Shown here: positions 7,142 to 14,755 of the stretch, in pieces | Layout: the number at the start of each line of letters is the position of its first letter | Position numbering within the stretch: the stretch's first letter is position 1 | Source: 2-12-FULL-41-16 sp964473715 | GTDB lineage: Bacteria > Patescibacteriota > Patescibacteriia > Magasanikbacterales > UBA922 | Direction: 5' to 3' | NCBI GenBank assembly: GCA_964473715.1 | Contig: CAYYQC010000006.1 | Coordinates: 1 to 32,421, forward strand | DNA: 32,421 nucleotides | Program-made: the position numbers and the translations under genes | The notes under the pieces: model-generated | Database searches by the model: none | What the model saw: the letters and a program-made list of their open reading frames with translations, nothing else | What the model was told of the DNA's origin: nothing

Positions 7142-9082
7142 ATGTCAAAAATTCTCGGAATCGATTTAGGAACAACCAACTCCTGCGTGTCCATCATTGA
7201 AGGTGGTCAACCAAAAGTGTTAGAAAATAAAGAAGGCCACCGCACTACTCCTTCAGTTATTGCGATGAGTAAAACTGGGGAAATTTTAGTGGGACAACTC
7301 GCTAAACGCCAAGCCGTAACTAATCCAAAAAATACCCTTAGTTCAATTAAGCGGTTGATTGGTCGTCGCTATTCTGATTCAGAAGTAGCGAACATGCAAA
7401 AACATTCGCCATTTGAAATTGTGGCTGATGGTGATCGTCCTAAAGTGAAAATGGGGGATAAGACCTATTCTCCACCAGAAATTTCGGCCATGGTTCTCCG
7501 CAAATTAAAAGAAGATGCGGAAGCCAAATTGGGCGAAAAAATTGATGAAGCCGTTATTACGGTACCAGCTTACTTTGATGATTCACAACGCCAAGCCACC
7601 AAAGACGCGGGCGAAATTGCTGGTTTGAAAGTGCGCCGCATTATTAACGAACCAACTGCCGCTGCGTTTGCCTATGGTTTTAATAAAGCCAAAGACCAAA
7701 AAATCGCGGTATACGATTTGGGTGGTGGTACCTTTGATATTTCTATTTTGGAAATCGGTCATGATCTAGATGAAGAAGGTGGTCACTCAACTGTAGAAGT
7801 TAAAGCGACCAACGGTGACACTCACTTAGGCGGTGATGACTTTGACCAACGCATTATTCAATGGATTATTGATGAATTTAAGAAAACTGAAGGCATTGAT
7901 TTGAGCAAAGACGCTTTGTCATTGCAACGCGTCAAAGACGCTGCCGAAAAAGCCAAAATTGAATTGTCTTCAACGGTGGAGGTGGAAATTAATGAACCAT
8001 TTATTACCGCGGGTGCTGAAGGTCCAAAACACTTAAACCTCAAATTATCTCGCGCTAAATTGGAAGAATTGGTCATGGATTTGGTAGAAAAAACTTTGGG
8101 CCCAACTAAAAAAGCCTTGGAAGATTCAGGTTTTTCTACAGCTCAATTGGATGAGGTAATTATGGTTGGTGGTATGACTCGCATGCCACTCGTACAACAG
8201 CAAGTGGAAAAATTCTTTGGTAAAAAACCAAATGCTAGTGTGAACCCAGATGAAGTGGTGGCCATGGGTGCTGGTATCCAAGCTGGTCAATTGCAAGGTG
8301 ATTTAGGTAAAGAAATTTTGCTTTTGGATGTTACTCCACTTTCATTTGGTTTGGAAACTATGGGTGGCGTGATGACCAAAATTATTGATCGCAATACTAC
8401 GATTCCAACCAGTAAATCACAGGTATTTTCAACTGCGGCTGATAATCAGCCAAGTGTCGAAATTGTGGTGTTACAAGGTGAACGTCCAATGGCCGCTGAC
8501 AATAAAAATCTTGGTCGCTTCCACTTGGATGGCGTGCCACCAGCTCCACGCGGCGTACCACAAATTGAAGTAAAATTTGATATTGATGCCAATGGTATTT
8601 TGTCAGTTTCTGCCAAAGACAAAGGTACAGGCAAAGAACAATCAATTCGTATTGAAGCGTCATCAGGTTTGAGTAAAGAAGAAATTGAACGCATGAAAAA
8701 AGATGCGGAAGCTAATGCCGAAACTGATGCGAAGAAACGTGAATTAATTGAAACTCGCAACATTGCGGAAACCATGGTTTATACCACGGAAAAAATGATG
8801 AAAGACGTGGAAGAGAAAAAGATTGCTGTGACTGATGAAGAAAAACAAAAAGTCACTGCGGCTTTGGAAGCCGTTAAAGCTCTTAAAGACAGTGAAGATA
8901 TTGAGGCCCTGAAAAAAGCGTCTGAAGAACTGTCTACTGCTGGCCAAGCCATTGGTACTAAGATGTATCAACAAGAACAACAAGCTGCGCAAGCTGGTGG
9001 AGCCGCTGGCGCAACCGATGCTGGTTCTGGTAAAAAAGAAGAAGGTCCAATTGAAGGTGAAGTAGTTGATGAACAAAAATAA
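7142..9082 (+). CDS. dnaK: Hsp70 chaperone DnaK
   Basis: DnaK binds exposed hydrophobic segments and refolds proteins in cycles of ATP hydrolysis, with GrpE and DnaJ. The 646 residues have the complete layout: phosphate-1 loop GIDLGTTNSCVSI (6-18), the connect and phosphate-2 regions (VYDLGGGTFDISILEIG near 197-213), the adenosine motif (VIMVGGMTRMPLV near 340-352), the linker LLLDVTPLS near 396-404, the substrate-binding beta-domain and a helical lid ending in a Gly/Ala-rich tail and IEGEVVDEQK. No operator or terminator lies in the 32 bases upstream, so it seems to depend on read-through from the hrcA promoter. The start has no Shine-Dalgarno. Confidence 0.98.
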   Translation: MSKILGIDLGTTNSCVSIIEGGQPKVLENKEGHRTTPSVIAMSKTGEILVGQLAKRQAVTNPKNTLSSIKRLIGRRYSDSEVANMQKHSPFEIVADGDRPKVKMGDKTYSPPEISAMVLRKLKEDAEAKLGEKIDEAVITVPAYFDDSQRQATKDAGEIAGLKVRRIINEPTAAAFAYGFNKAKDQKIAVYDLGGGTFDISILEIGHDLDEEGGHSTVEVKATNGDTHLGGDDFDQRIIQWIIDEFKKTEGIDLSKDALSLQRVKDAAEKAKIELSSTVEVEINEPFITAGAEGPKHLNLKLSRAKLEELVMDLVEKTLGPTKKALEDSGFSTAQLDEVIMVGGMTRMPLVQQQVEKFFGKKPNASVNPDEVVAMGAGIQAGQLQGDLGKEILLLDVTPLSFGLETMGGVMTKIIDRNTTIPTSKSQVFSTAADNQPSVEIVVLQGERPMAADNKNLGRFHLDGVPPAPRGVPQIEVKFDIDANGILSVSAKDKGTGKEQSIRIEASSGLSKEEIERMKKDAEANAETDAKKRELIETRNIAETMVYTTEKMMKDVEEKKIAVTDEEKQKVTAALEAVKALKDSEDIEALKKASEELSTAGQAIGTKMYQQEQQAAQAGGAAGATDAGSGKKEEGPIEGEVVDEQK

Positions 9083-9094
9083 TTGACAGTAATT

Positions 9095-9120
9095 CAAATG
9101 TCCGAGGAATCGGACATTTG
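9095..9120 (+). other. Perfect 11-bp hairpin with GGAA loop after dnaK
   Basis: CAAATGTCCGA (9095-9105) pairs fully with TCGGACATTTG (9110-9120) around GGAA, a GNRA-type tetraloop. It starts 13 bases after the dnaK stop. GGGG rather than T follows, so it is either a terminator without a T-run or a structure protecting the mRNA 3' end. Confidence 0.75.
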
Positions 9121-9149
9121 GGGATACCGTTAATTCTTGGATTGGGAGC

Positions 9150-9179
9150 CTGACAGATTCAATCCAAATGAAGTATACT
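9150..9179 (+). promoter_or_regulatory. Promoter of the lipoprotein-dnaJ unit
   Basis: CTGACA (9150-9155), an 18-base spacer and TATACT (9174-9179), with expected start about 9186. The leader of about 43 bases contains a small perfect hairpin, TTGTGG (9190-9195) with CCACAA (9201-9206). No CIRCE is present, unlike the hrcA promoter. Confidence 0.6.
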
Positions 9180-9228
9180 GATTACCTAATTGTGGAACAG
9201 CCACAAATAACCGATATCACTTAAACAT

Positions 9229-9774
9229 ATGAAATATTTTTTACCAGTTTTAGCTATTATGATGCTTGGCGCAGGTTGTACGACTGCTCCAGTTACTAAT
9301 CCACCGACAGGTGCAATTAAAAATATTCTAGAAACAAATCCGATTTCGCCAGTTGCCACTACTACCACAGTGATTGAAACAGCTCCAGAAGTAAAAAATA
9401 AAGAAATCGCCGTGCAAAATTTTGGCAATGTGATGTATGTGCCAAGCGTGGTAAAGGTATCAACTATGCCTGAATCAAAATACGAAATGGAATGGCAGGG
9501 CTGGTGGAAAATTGGTTCTGATAAACCTGGTAGACCGGTATACGTGTTGATTGAAGGTAGTGACGAATATTTTTACGCAACCAATGCTGACCGTTCGGTT
9601 GAAGCGCGCGGTCATTGGAAAGTTTCTACTGATGGTGCTTTGACCGTAGAAGCGCCTGAACGAATTCTGACCACTTTTAAACGGGGTGTATTGGTAGATG
9701 AAAACACTGCGTATGTATTACGCGGTAATACCTGGGAAAAGTGGGAAAGTGTGGTTGAACCATTGTTACCATAA
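9229..9774 (+). CDS. Predicted lipoprotein, unknown function
   Basis: The 181-residue product starts with a signal peptide and a lipobox-like LGAGC ending at Cys17, then a Pro/Thr/Val-rich linker (about 18-65). The globular part (about 70-181) is rich in Trp, Gly and charged residues (WQGWWKIG, GHWKVS, NTWEKWESV) and looks like a small beta-rich domain. I do not recognise a family. It starts about 43 bases after its predicted promoter start and its stop lies two bases before the dnaJ start, so the two genes are translated from one mRNA. Linkage with dnaJ is suggestive but does not give a function. Confidence 0.75.
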   Translation: MKYFLPVLAIMMLGAGCTTAPVTNPPTGAIKNILETNPISPVATTTTVIETAPEVKNKEIAVQNFGNVMYVPSVVKVSTMPESKYEMEWQGWWKIGSDKPGRPVYVLIEGSDEYFYATNADRSVEARGHWKVSTDGALTVEAPERILTTFKRGVLVDENTAYVLRGNTWEKWESVVEPLLP

Positions 9775-9776
9775 TT

Positions 9777-10856
9777 ATGTCCAAAGATTATTATAAAATT
9801 TTAGGCGTGGACAAAGGCGCGAGTCAGGAAGAAATTAAAAAAGCCTTCCGCAAATTAGCGCATCAACATCACCCTGATAAAAAGGGTGGCGATGAGGCTA
9901 AGTTTAAAGAGGCCAATGAAGCCTGGCAGGTGCTGGGTGATGAAACCAAACGTAAACAATACGACCAGTACGGGTCTGACTTTGAACAGGCTGGTGGTTT
10001 TGGTGGCGGTGGAAATCCATTTCAAGGCGGATTTGGTGGAATGAATTTTGATTTTGGAAACGGTGGGGGATTTGGTGATATTTTTGGTGAAGCCTTTGGG
10101 TTTGGTGGTGGGCGGAATAGTGGACCAAAACGCGGGAATGATATCCAAATTGATGTGCAATTGGAATTTCGCGAAGCTGTGTTTGGGATTGAAAAAGAGA
10201 TTCGCGTGACAAAAGTTAATGCTTGTGATGTTTGTGGTGGTAATGGAGCTGAGCCTGGGAGTAAATTAAATCAATGTGGTGAATGTAAAGGTCAGGGCCA
10301 GGTGCGTCGCGTGCAACAAACAATTTTGGGAGCCATGCAAACCGTGGCCACTTGTCCGCGTTGCCAAGGAGCTGGTCAAACTGCGGAAAAAGAATGTAAA
10401 CATTGTCGTGGCCAGGGCCGTAGTAAAAGTGAATCAAACTTAAAAGTAAAAATTCCCGCTGGAATTGATAATGGTGGAGCCATTCGTTTGGCAGGCAAAG
10501 GTGAATTTCCTGGCAAAGGTGGTCAAGCCGGGGACTTATATATTCGTGTACATGTAAAAGAAGATAAACATTTGGTGCGTGAAGGGTATGAAATATTTAC
10601 CGAAGCGCATATTACTTTTCCTCAAGCTGCACTGGGCGCCGTAATTGAAATTGATACCTTGGATGGAAAAAAGAAAATTGAAGTACCTGAAGGAACTCAG
10701 TCGGGTCAGCAAATTCGATTGAAAGAATTGGGTGTGCCGCACTTAAATAGTTCACGTCGCGGTGACCAATATATTAAAATTATTGTAGAAACACCTAAAA
10801 AACTGTCCAAAAATGCCAAAAAACTTTTGGAAACTTTGGCTGAAGAATTGGTATAA
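9777..10856 (+). CDS. dnaJ: Co-chaperone DnaJ
   Basis: DnaJ delivers substrates to DnaK and stimulates its ATPase. The 359 residues show the full type I layout. The J domain (1-70) has the HPD at 32-34. A Gly/Phe-rich region follows (about 75-122). The zinc domain has four CxxC repeats (CDVCGGNG, CGECKGQG, CPRCQGAG, CKHCRGQG; about 149-220), and the C-terminal substrate-binding domains follow. Its start lies two bases after the lipoprotein stop, with no ribosome site. It is separated from dnaK by one unit with its own promoter, so the pair need not be regulated identically. Confidence 0.97.
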   Translation: MSKDYYKILGVDKGASQEEIKKAFRKLAHQHHPDKKGGDEAKFKEANEAWQVLGDETKRKQYDQYGSDFEQAGGFGGGGNPFQGGFGGMNFDFGNGGGFGDIFGEAFGFGGGRNSGPKRGNDIQIDVQLEFREAVFGIEKEIRVTKVNACDVCGGNGAEPGSKLNQCGECKGQGQVRRVQQTILGAMQTVATCPRCQGAGQTAEKECKHCRGQGRSKSESNLKVKIPAGIDNGGAIRLAGKGEFPGKGGQAGDLYIRVHVKEDKHLVREGYEIFTEAHITFPQAALGAVIEIDTLDGKKKIEVPEGTQSGQQIRLKELGVPHLNSSRRGDQYIKIIVETPKKLSKNAKKLLETLAEELV

Positions 10857-10894
10857 ATGGAGGCTTAAATAGGTTTAATTGGGGATATCTAAAG

Positions 10895-10917
10895 TCTGGT
10901 TTAAACACCAGATTTTT
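10895..10917 (+). terminator. Rho-independent terminator after dnaJ
   Basis: TCTGGT (10895-10900) pairs with ACCAGA (10907-10912) around TTAAAC, followed by five T. It separates dnaJ from the surface protein gene. Confidence 0.8.
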
Positions 10918-10925
10918 GGTATACT
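10917..10925 (+). promoter_or_regulatory. Extended -10 promoter of the surface protein gene
   Basis: TGG followed by TATACT (10920-10925) is an extended -10. No good -35 is seen because the terminator stem occupies its place. The expected start is about 10932. The GGAGG at 10928-10932 lies 14 bases from the ATG, and mostly upstream of that start, so it is unlikely to serve as a ribosome site. Confidence 0.5.
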
Positions 10926-10946
10926 GAGGAGGTAGAAATTTACTGC

Positions 10947-13900
10947 ATGAATCCATTTTTTTCCAAACAATACAAAAGAATTGCCATTACTTTGACAGTT
11001 AGTTTTTTTGTATTAAATTATTTTTTATTTTCCTTAGAACCCCTTGGTTTACACGATAAAACAGTCGATACTGCACTAGCAGCTGCAGAAACAATTAGTT
11101 GTAATGGTGGTGGCAGCCGAACTTTGACAACTGGAACCTATTCTAATTCTGACGGCTCGCAATTTACGGTTGGGGCAGATTTAACTTTGAATGCTGGTAC
11201 GGGTGGAACTTGTACGTTTACTTACAATGGCACCATGACCGTAGCTTCGCTCACGATTGGGAGCGGAGTGACATTAACACATGGTACTAATACTAATGCG
11301 CAAACCAATACTTTGGATATTCAATCCAGTGGCTCTGTAACTATTAGCTCTGGCGGGTCAATTAACGTAGATGGTAAAGGCTATGCTGGCGGTGCGTATA
11401 ATACAGATATTGGTAATGGAATTGGGTATGGTGGTGGTACTTCAAGTGGATTTGGTATTACTGGTACCAGTACCTCAGCCTACTCTGATAGTTATTCTAC
11501 AGGTAGCCGTACTTCAATAATTACCGTGACCACTGATCTTTCCGTTAATGGTAGTCCAACTGTTTTGGTGGATGGCAATAAAACTCAAAATGTTTTTTAC
11601 TTTAACAGTGCCTCGGTAGTAGGTAAATATTTAAGATTTGCTCTCAGTAGTCCGAGAATTTTTAATGAGGCAATTTTTTATGAAGATCAAGGAATTAATC
11701 ATGGTATTTATCAGTGGCAAGGATCAAATAATGCCACTGATTGGACTTCAATTGGTTCAACATTTACCTTAGGTCAAAGTACTGCTCAGACACAGACAAG
11801 TTTGAGTTCCAATACAACCGCTTATAGTTATTATCAATTATTAGGTACGGCAAATTTTAATAGTACCATGCCTTGGGTGCGGGAATTTGAATTTAAAGTT
11901 TTAAATCAAACATCTGGTGGTGGTGGTGGGCATTTTGGTGCGGGTGGTGCGGGTGGAAATAGTGGGGGTGCGGGTGGCGCGGCATATAGTGCAACTTCAA
12001 CCATTGGTTCTGGTGGCGCGGGTGGTGGAGCTTCAAGTAGTTCTGGTGGTGCGGGTGGTGGTTTAATTAAAATTTCCGCTAGTTCTACAATTGCGATTAG
12101 TGGAACTTTGTCTGCCGATGGTTCGGCGGGAACGGTTTCTGGTTCAGTGGCCGGTGGTGGTGGTGCGGGTGGTACGATTAATCTTACGGCTGGAGCAATT
12201 TCTGGTACACCGCAAAGTGTTACGGTTAACGGTGGCGCGGGTGGTGATGCCACCTATGACGGTGGTGGTGGCGGTGGTGGGTATATTACAGTAAGCTACG
12301 ATAGTTCAAATACCTTAAATACTTCAAATACTGAACGTAGTGGGGGAACGGGAAATGTGGCTGGTGGCAGCGGTTCATTTTACGCCGTGCAAAGTAGTTC
12401 GGCGCCAACTGTAACTAGTTTGACTCCGGCGCAAACATCACCAACAATTGTAACTGTTTCTACTACAGTGGCCGACGCAAATTTAGAAACTACGAGTTTA
12501 ATTGCCGAGTATTCTTTGGATAATAGTACTTGGGTTTCATCTACTTTGCGAGCAGTAACAGTAAGTACCGGGGCAGTGAGTACTTCTACAGGAAGTATAT
12601 CTGGAATTGATACTGATACTGGTAGTGTGACTGTTTCTTTTGAGTGGAATGTGGATGCTGATATTCCTAATACTGCGGATAGTACTGTATATTTTCGGGT
12701 AATTCCTAATGATGGTACGAGTAATGGAACAGCCGCCACATCAGCGGCTTTTGCAGTTGATACTGCGGTACCAAGCGCACCAACAATTACTACTAGTGCA
12801 CAAACTATTAACACATCCGCGATTACCATTACTGGTACGGCTGAAGCAGAGGCTACTGTTTCTATTTCTGGTGGGGCAAGTACAGCCACAGGTACCGCGA
12901 CTGGTGGAAATTATTCAATTTCAGTTTCACTTACACAAGATGCGGCTAATACTTTGTCAGTTACGGCTAGTGATTCTGTTTTTAATACTTCTACAGCGGC
13001 CACAGTAATTATTACTGAAGATTCCACGGCACCAAGCGCGCCGGCTATTACTACTTCTGCGCAAACCGTAAATGCTTCGTCAATTACAATTACCGGTACT
13101 GCTGAAAATAACTCAGTGATAAGTATTACTGGTGGTGCGGCCACAGCCAGCACTACGGCCAGTGGTGGAAATTATTCTGTATCCGTTACTTTGACTCCAG
13201 ATTCCGCAAACACACTTTCAGTCTTTGCTTTAGATTCAGCTTTCAATACATCCACAGCGGCCACAGTAATTATTACTGAAGATTCCACGGCACCAAGCGC
13301 GCCAACAATTACTACCAGCGCGCAGACTGTTGATGAGGCCGCAATTACCATTACTGGTACAGCTGAAGCAGATTCCACTATCTTTATTTCTGGTGGATTC
13401 AGCACTGCGACTGGCACGGCCACTGGTGGAAATTATTCAATTTCAGTTTCACTTACACAAGATGCGGCCAATACTTTGTCAGTTACGGCGAGCGATTCTG
13501 TTTTTAATACTTCTACGGCGGCCACAGTAATTATTACTGAGCAGACGGCGGCTGCTGAAGAAGATTCTGATGATAGTGCTCCGCCAGGGGCGGCTGCTCC
13601 AGCTCCTGCTCCGCCAGTTATCCCAATTTCTGCACCTGCGGCGGCGATTGTTCCCGTAATACAAACATTTTCTTTGAGTAAACCGACCCCTATTTCAGTG
13701 GGCAGTGCTTCACATACTGTAACTGTTCGTTCGGCTACAGTAAATCAAATCACGGTTTTGATTCAATCAGAACCAATTTTGTTGACATTGAAAAACGGGG
13801 AAAGTCGAGAAATTGATTCAGACGGTGATTCAAAATTAGATTTAAAAGTGGTGTATAAAGGATTAGTGAGTGGTCAGCCAAAATTGGAATTTATTAGTTT

Positions 13901-14717
13901 GGTTAAAACCAGCGAATTGGGAAATGCAGTGACAATCAATCGTGGTGCGACTGAAACTGATTCAAGGTTAGTTACATTGCAATTTAATGTTAAAGGGATT
14001 TCAGGAATTGCGGTTTCTAATCGGGCTGATTTTTTACATTCATATTTTGAACCTGTCACACTTACTCGTTCTTGGACTTTGTCAGAAGGTCTTGGAACAA
14101 AAACCGTCTATGTGCGTTTTCGAGCGCCAAATGGCGGCACGGCTACTGTGAATGACTCAATTGTTTTAACTGAAACAAAGAATAGTAGTTTGGGACAACA
14201 AGTGCCAGTAATTGAAACTAATAAAGAATTTCAATTTACTCGTGAATTAAAATTACTTTCAACAGGTGATGATGTAAAACAATTGCAAATTTTCTTAAAA
14301 AATAAAGGCCATTTTAATTATCCAGAATTTACTACTAAATTTGGTTCAGTGACCGCGAGTGCTTTAAAAAAATATCAGCAAAGTGTAAGTATTAAAACAA
14401 CGGGTGTACTTGATAGTGCTACTCGAACTAAAATTAATATTGAATTAAAAAATAAGTCTAATCAACTTGGTTTGGTGCCTATAATAAATCCGTCAAAATT
14501 TCAATTTACTCGTGAATTAAAATTACTTTCAACAGGTGATGATGTAAAACAATTGCAAATTTTCTTAAAAAATAAAGGCCATTTTAATTATCCAGAATTT
14601 ACTACTAAATTTGGTTCAATAACAAAAAATGGTCTGATAGCATATCAAAAATCAGTTGGTTTAAAAACAACCGGAGTACTTGATGTGGCGACGCGTACCC
14701 AGATTAATAATCTTTAG
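10947..14717 (+). CDS. Large secreted surface protein: Ig-like repeats and peptidoglycan-binding-like repeats
   Basis: The protein has 1256 residues. Residues 1-45 form a signal peptide with a long hydrophobic helix and an AxA-like cleavage region (ALAAAE). Residues about 50-165 are Ser/Thr/Gly-rich strands that may fold as a beta-helix. Residues about 177-321 resemble a discoidin (F5/8 C) carbohydrate-binding domain. Residues about 323-445 are Gly-rich. Three 87-residue Ig-like repeats span 610-870, then a Pro/Ala linker (871-905) and two further beta-domains. Two PG-binding_1-like repeats occupy about 1094-1165 and 1184-1256 (LKLLSTGDDVKQLQIFL). It is probably anchored to peptidoglycan, its own or a host's, and displays adhesive domains. 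It stands alone with its own promoter. The carbohydrate-binding call is tentative. Confidence 0.85.
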   Translation: MNPFFSKQYKRIAITLTVSFFVLNYFLFSLEPLGLHDKTVDTALAAAETISCNGGGSRTLTTGTYSNSDGSQFTVGADLTLNAGTGGTCTFTYNGTMTVASLTIGSGVTLTHGTNTNAQTNTLDIQSSGSVTISSGGSINVDGKGYAGGAYNTDIGNGIGYGGGTSSGFGITGTSTSAYSDSYSTGSRTSIITVTTDLSVNGSPTVLVDGNKTQNVFYFNSASVVGKYLRFALSSPRIFNEAIFYEDQGINHGIYQWQGSNNATDWTSIGSTFTLGQSTAQTQTSLSSNTTAYSYYQLLGTANFNSTMPWVREFEFKVLNQTSGGGGGHFGAGGAGGNSGGAGGAAYSATSTIGSGGAGGGASSSSGGAGGGLIKISASSTIAISGTLSADGSAGTVSGSVAGGGGAGGTINLTAGAISGTPQSVTVNGGAGGDATYDGGGGGGGYITVSYDSSNTLNTSNTERSGGTGNVAGGSGSFYAVQSSSAPTVTSLTPAQTSPTIVTVSTTVADANLETTSLIAEYSLDNSTWVSSTLRAVTVSTGAVSTSTGSISGIDTDTGSVTVSFEWNVDADIPNTADSTVYFRVIPNDGTSNGTAATSAAFAVDTAVPSAPTITTSAQTINTSAITITGTAEAEATVSISGGASTATGTATGGNYSISVSLTQDAANTLSVTASDSVFNTSTAATVIITEDSTAPSAPAITTSAQTVNASSITITGTAENNSVISITGGAATASTTASGGNYSVSVTLTPDSANTLSVFALDSAFNTSTAATVIITEDSTAPSAPTITTSAQTVDEAAITITGTAEADSTIFISGGFSTATGTATGGNYSISVSLTQDAANTLSVTASDSVFNTSTAATVIITEQTAAAEEDSDDSAPPGAAAPAPAPPVIPISAPAAAIVPVIQTFSLSKPTPISVGSASHTVTVRSATVNQITVLIQSEPILLTLKNGESREIDSDGDSKLDLKVVYKGLVSGQPKLEFISLVKTSELGNAVTINRGATETDSRLVTLQFNVKGISGIAVSNRADFLHSYFEPVTLTRSWTLSEGLGTKTVYVRFRAPNGGTATVNDSIVLTETKNSSLGQQVPVIETNKEFQFTRELKLLSTGDDVKQLQIFLKNKGHFNYPEFTTKFGSVTASALKKYQQSVSIKTTGVLDSATRTKINIELKNKSNQLGLVPIINPSKFQFTRELKLLSTGDDVKQLQIFLKNKGHFNYPEFTTKFGSITKNGLIAYQKSVGLKTTGVLDVATRTQINNL
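11917..12282 (+). repeat. Gly-rich low-complexity repeat in the surface protein
   Basis: Many copies of a GGTGGYGCGGGTGG-type unit occur in two clusters (11917-12065 and about 12155-12282), encoding GGAGG and GGGG stretches. The shared unit at DNA level favours slippage, so length may vary between strains. Confidence 0.8.
12774..13556 (+). repeat. Three tandem 261-bp repeats encoding Ig-like domains
   Basis: Units start at 12774, 13035 and 13296, exactly 261 bases (87 codons) apart, each opening with codons for S-A-P and a T/I-rich strand. Units 1 and 3 are the most alike, sharing the ATGTATGGNYSISVSLTQ segment, while unit 2 is more diverged. This pattern suggests duplication or gene conversion between the outer units. 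Confidence 0.9.
14227..14348 (+). repeat. Perfect 122-bp direct repeat, copy 1
   Basis: This stretch is identical, base for base, to 14497-14618, 270 bases downstream. It covers the first part of the first peptidoglycan-binding-like domain. The flanks on both sides diverge sharply. Confidence 0.95.
14497..14618 (+). repeat. Perfect 122-bp direct repeat, copy 2
   Basis: Second copy of the repeat at 14227-14348, coding for the same 40 residues in the second peptidoglycan-binding-like domain. After it the two domains differ at both codon and residue level. Confidence 0.95.
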
Positions 14718-14724
14718 TTGAGTT

Positions 14725-14755
14725 GCCCGTCTACGATGCCGACGGGCAGGCTTTT
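14725..14755 (+). terminator. Terminator of the surface protein gene
   Basis: GCCCGTC (14725-14731) pairs with GACGGGC (14741-14747), followed after AGGC by five T. It lies between two converging genes; the T-run suits the plus direction and touches the stop codon of the minus-strand gene. Confidence 0.75.

Noticed and set aside
10928..10932. GGAGG as Shine-Dalgarno of the surface protein
   Set aside because: It is 14 bases from the ATG and mostly upstream of the expected transcription start, so it would not be in the mRNA as a useful ribosome site.
11906..13664. Long open frames on the opposite strand of the surface protein (Pro/Ala- and Val-rich)
   Set aside because: They are mirrors of Gly- and Thr-rich codon repeats, without start signals or known domains.
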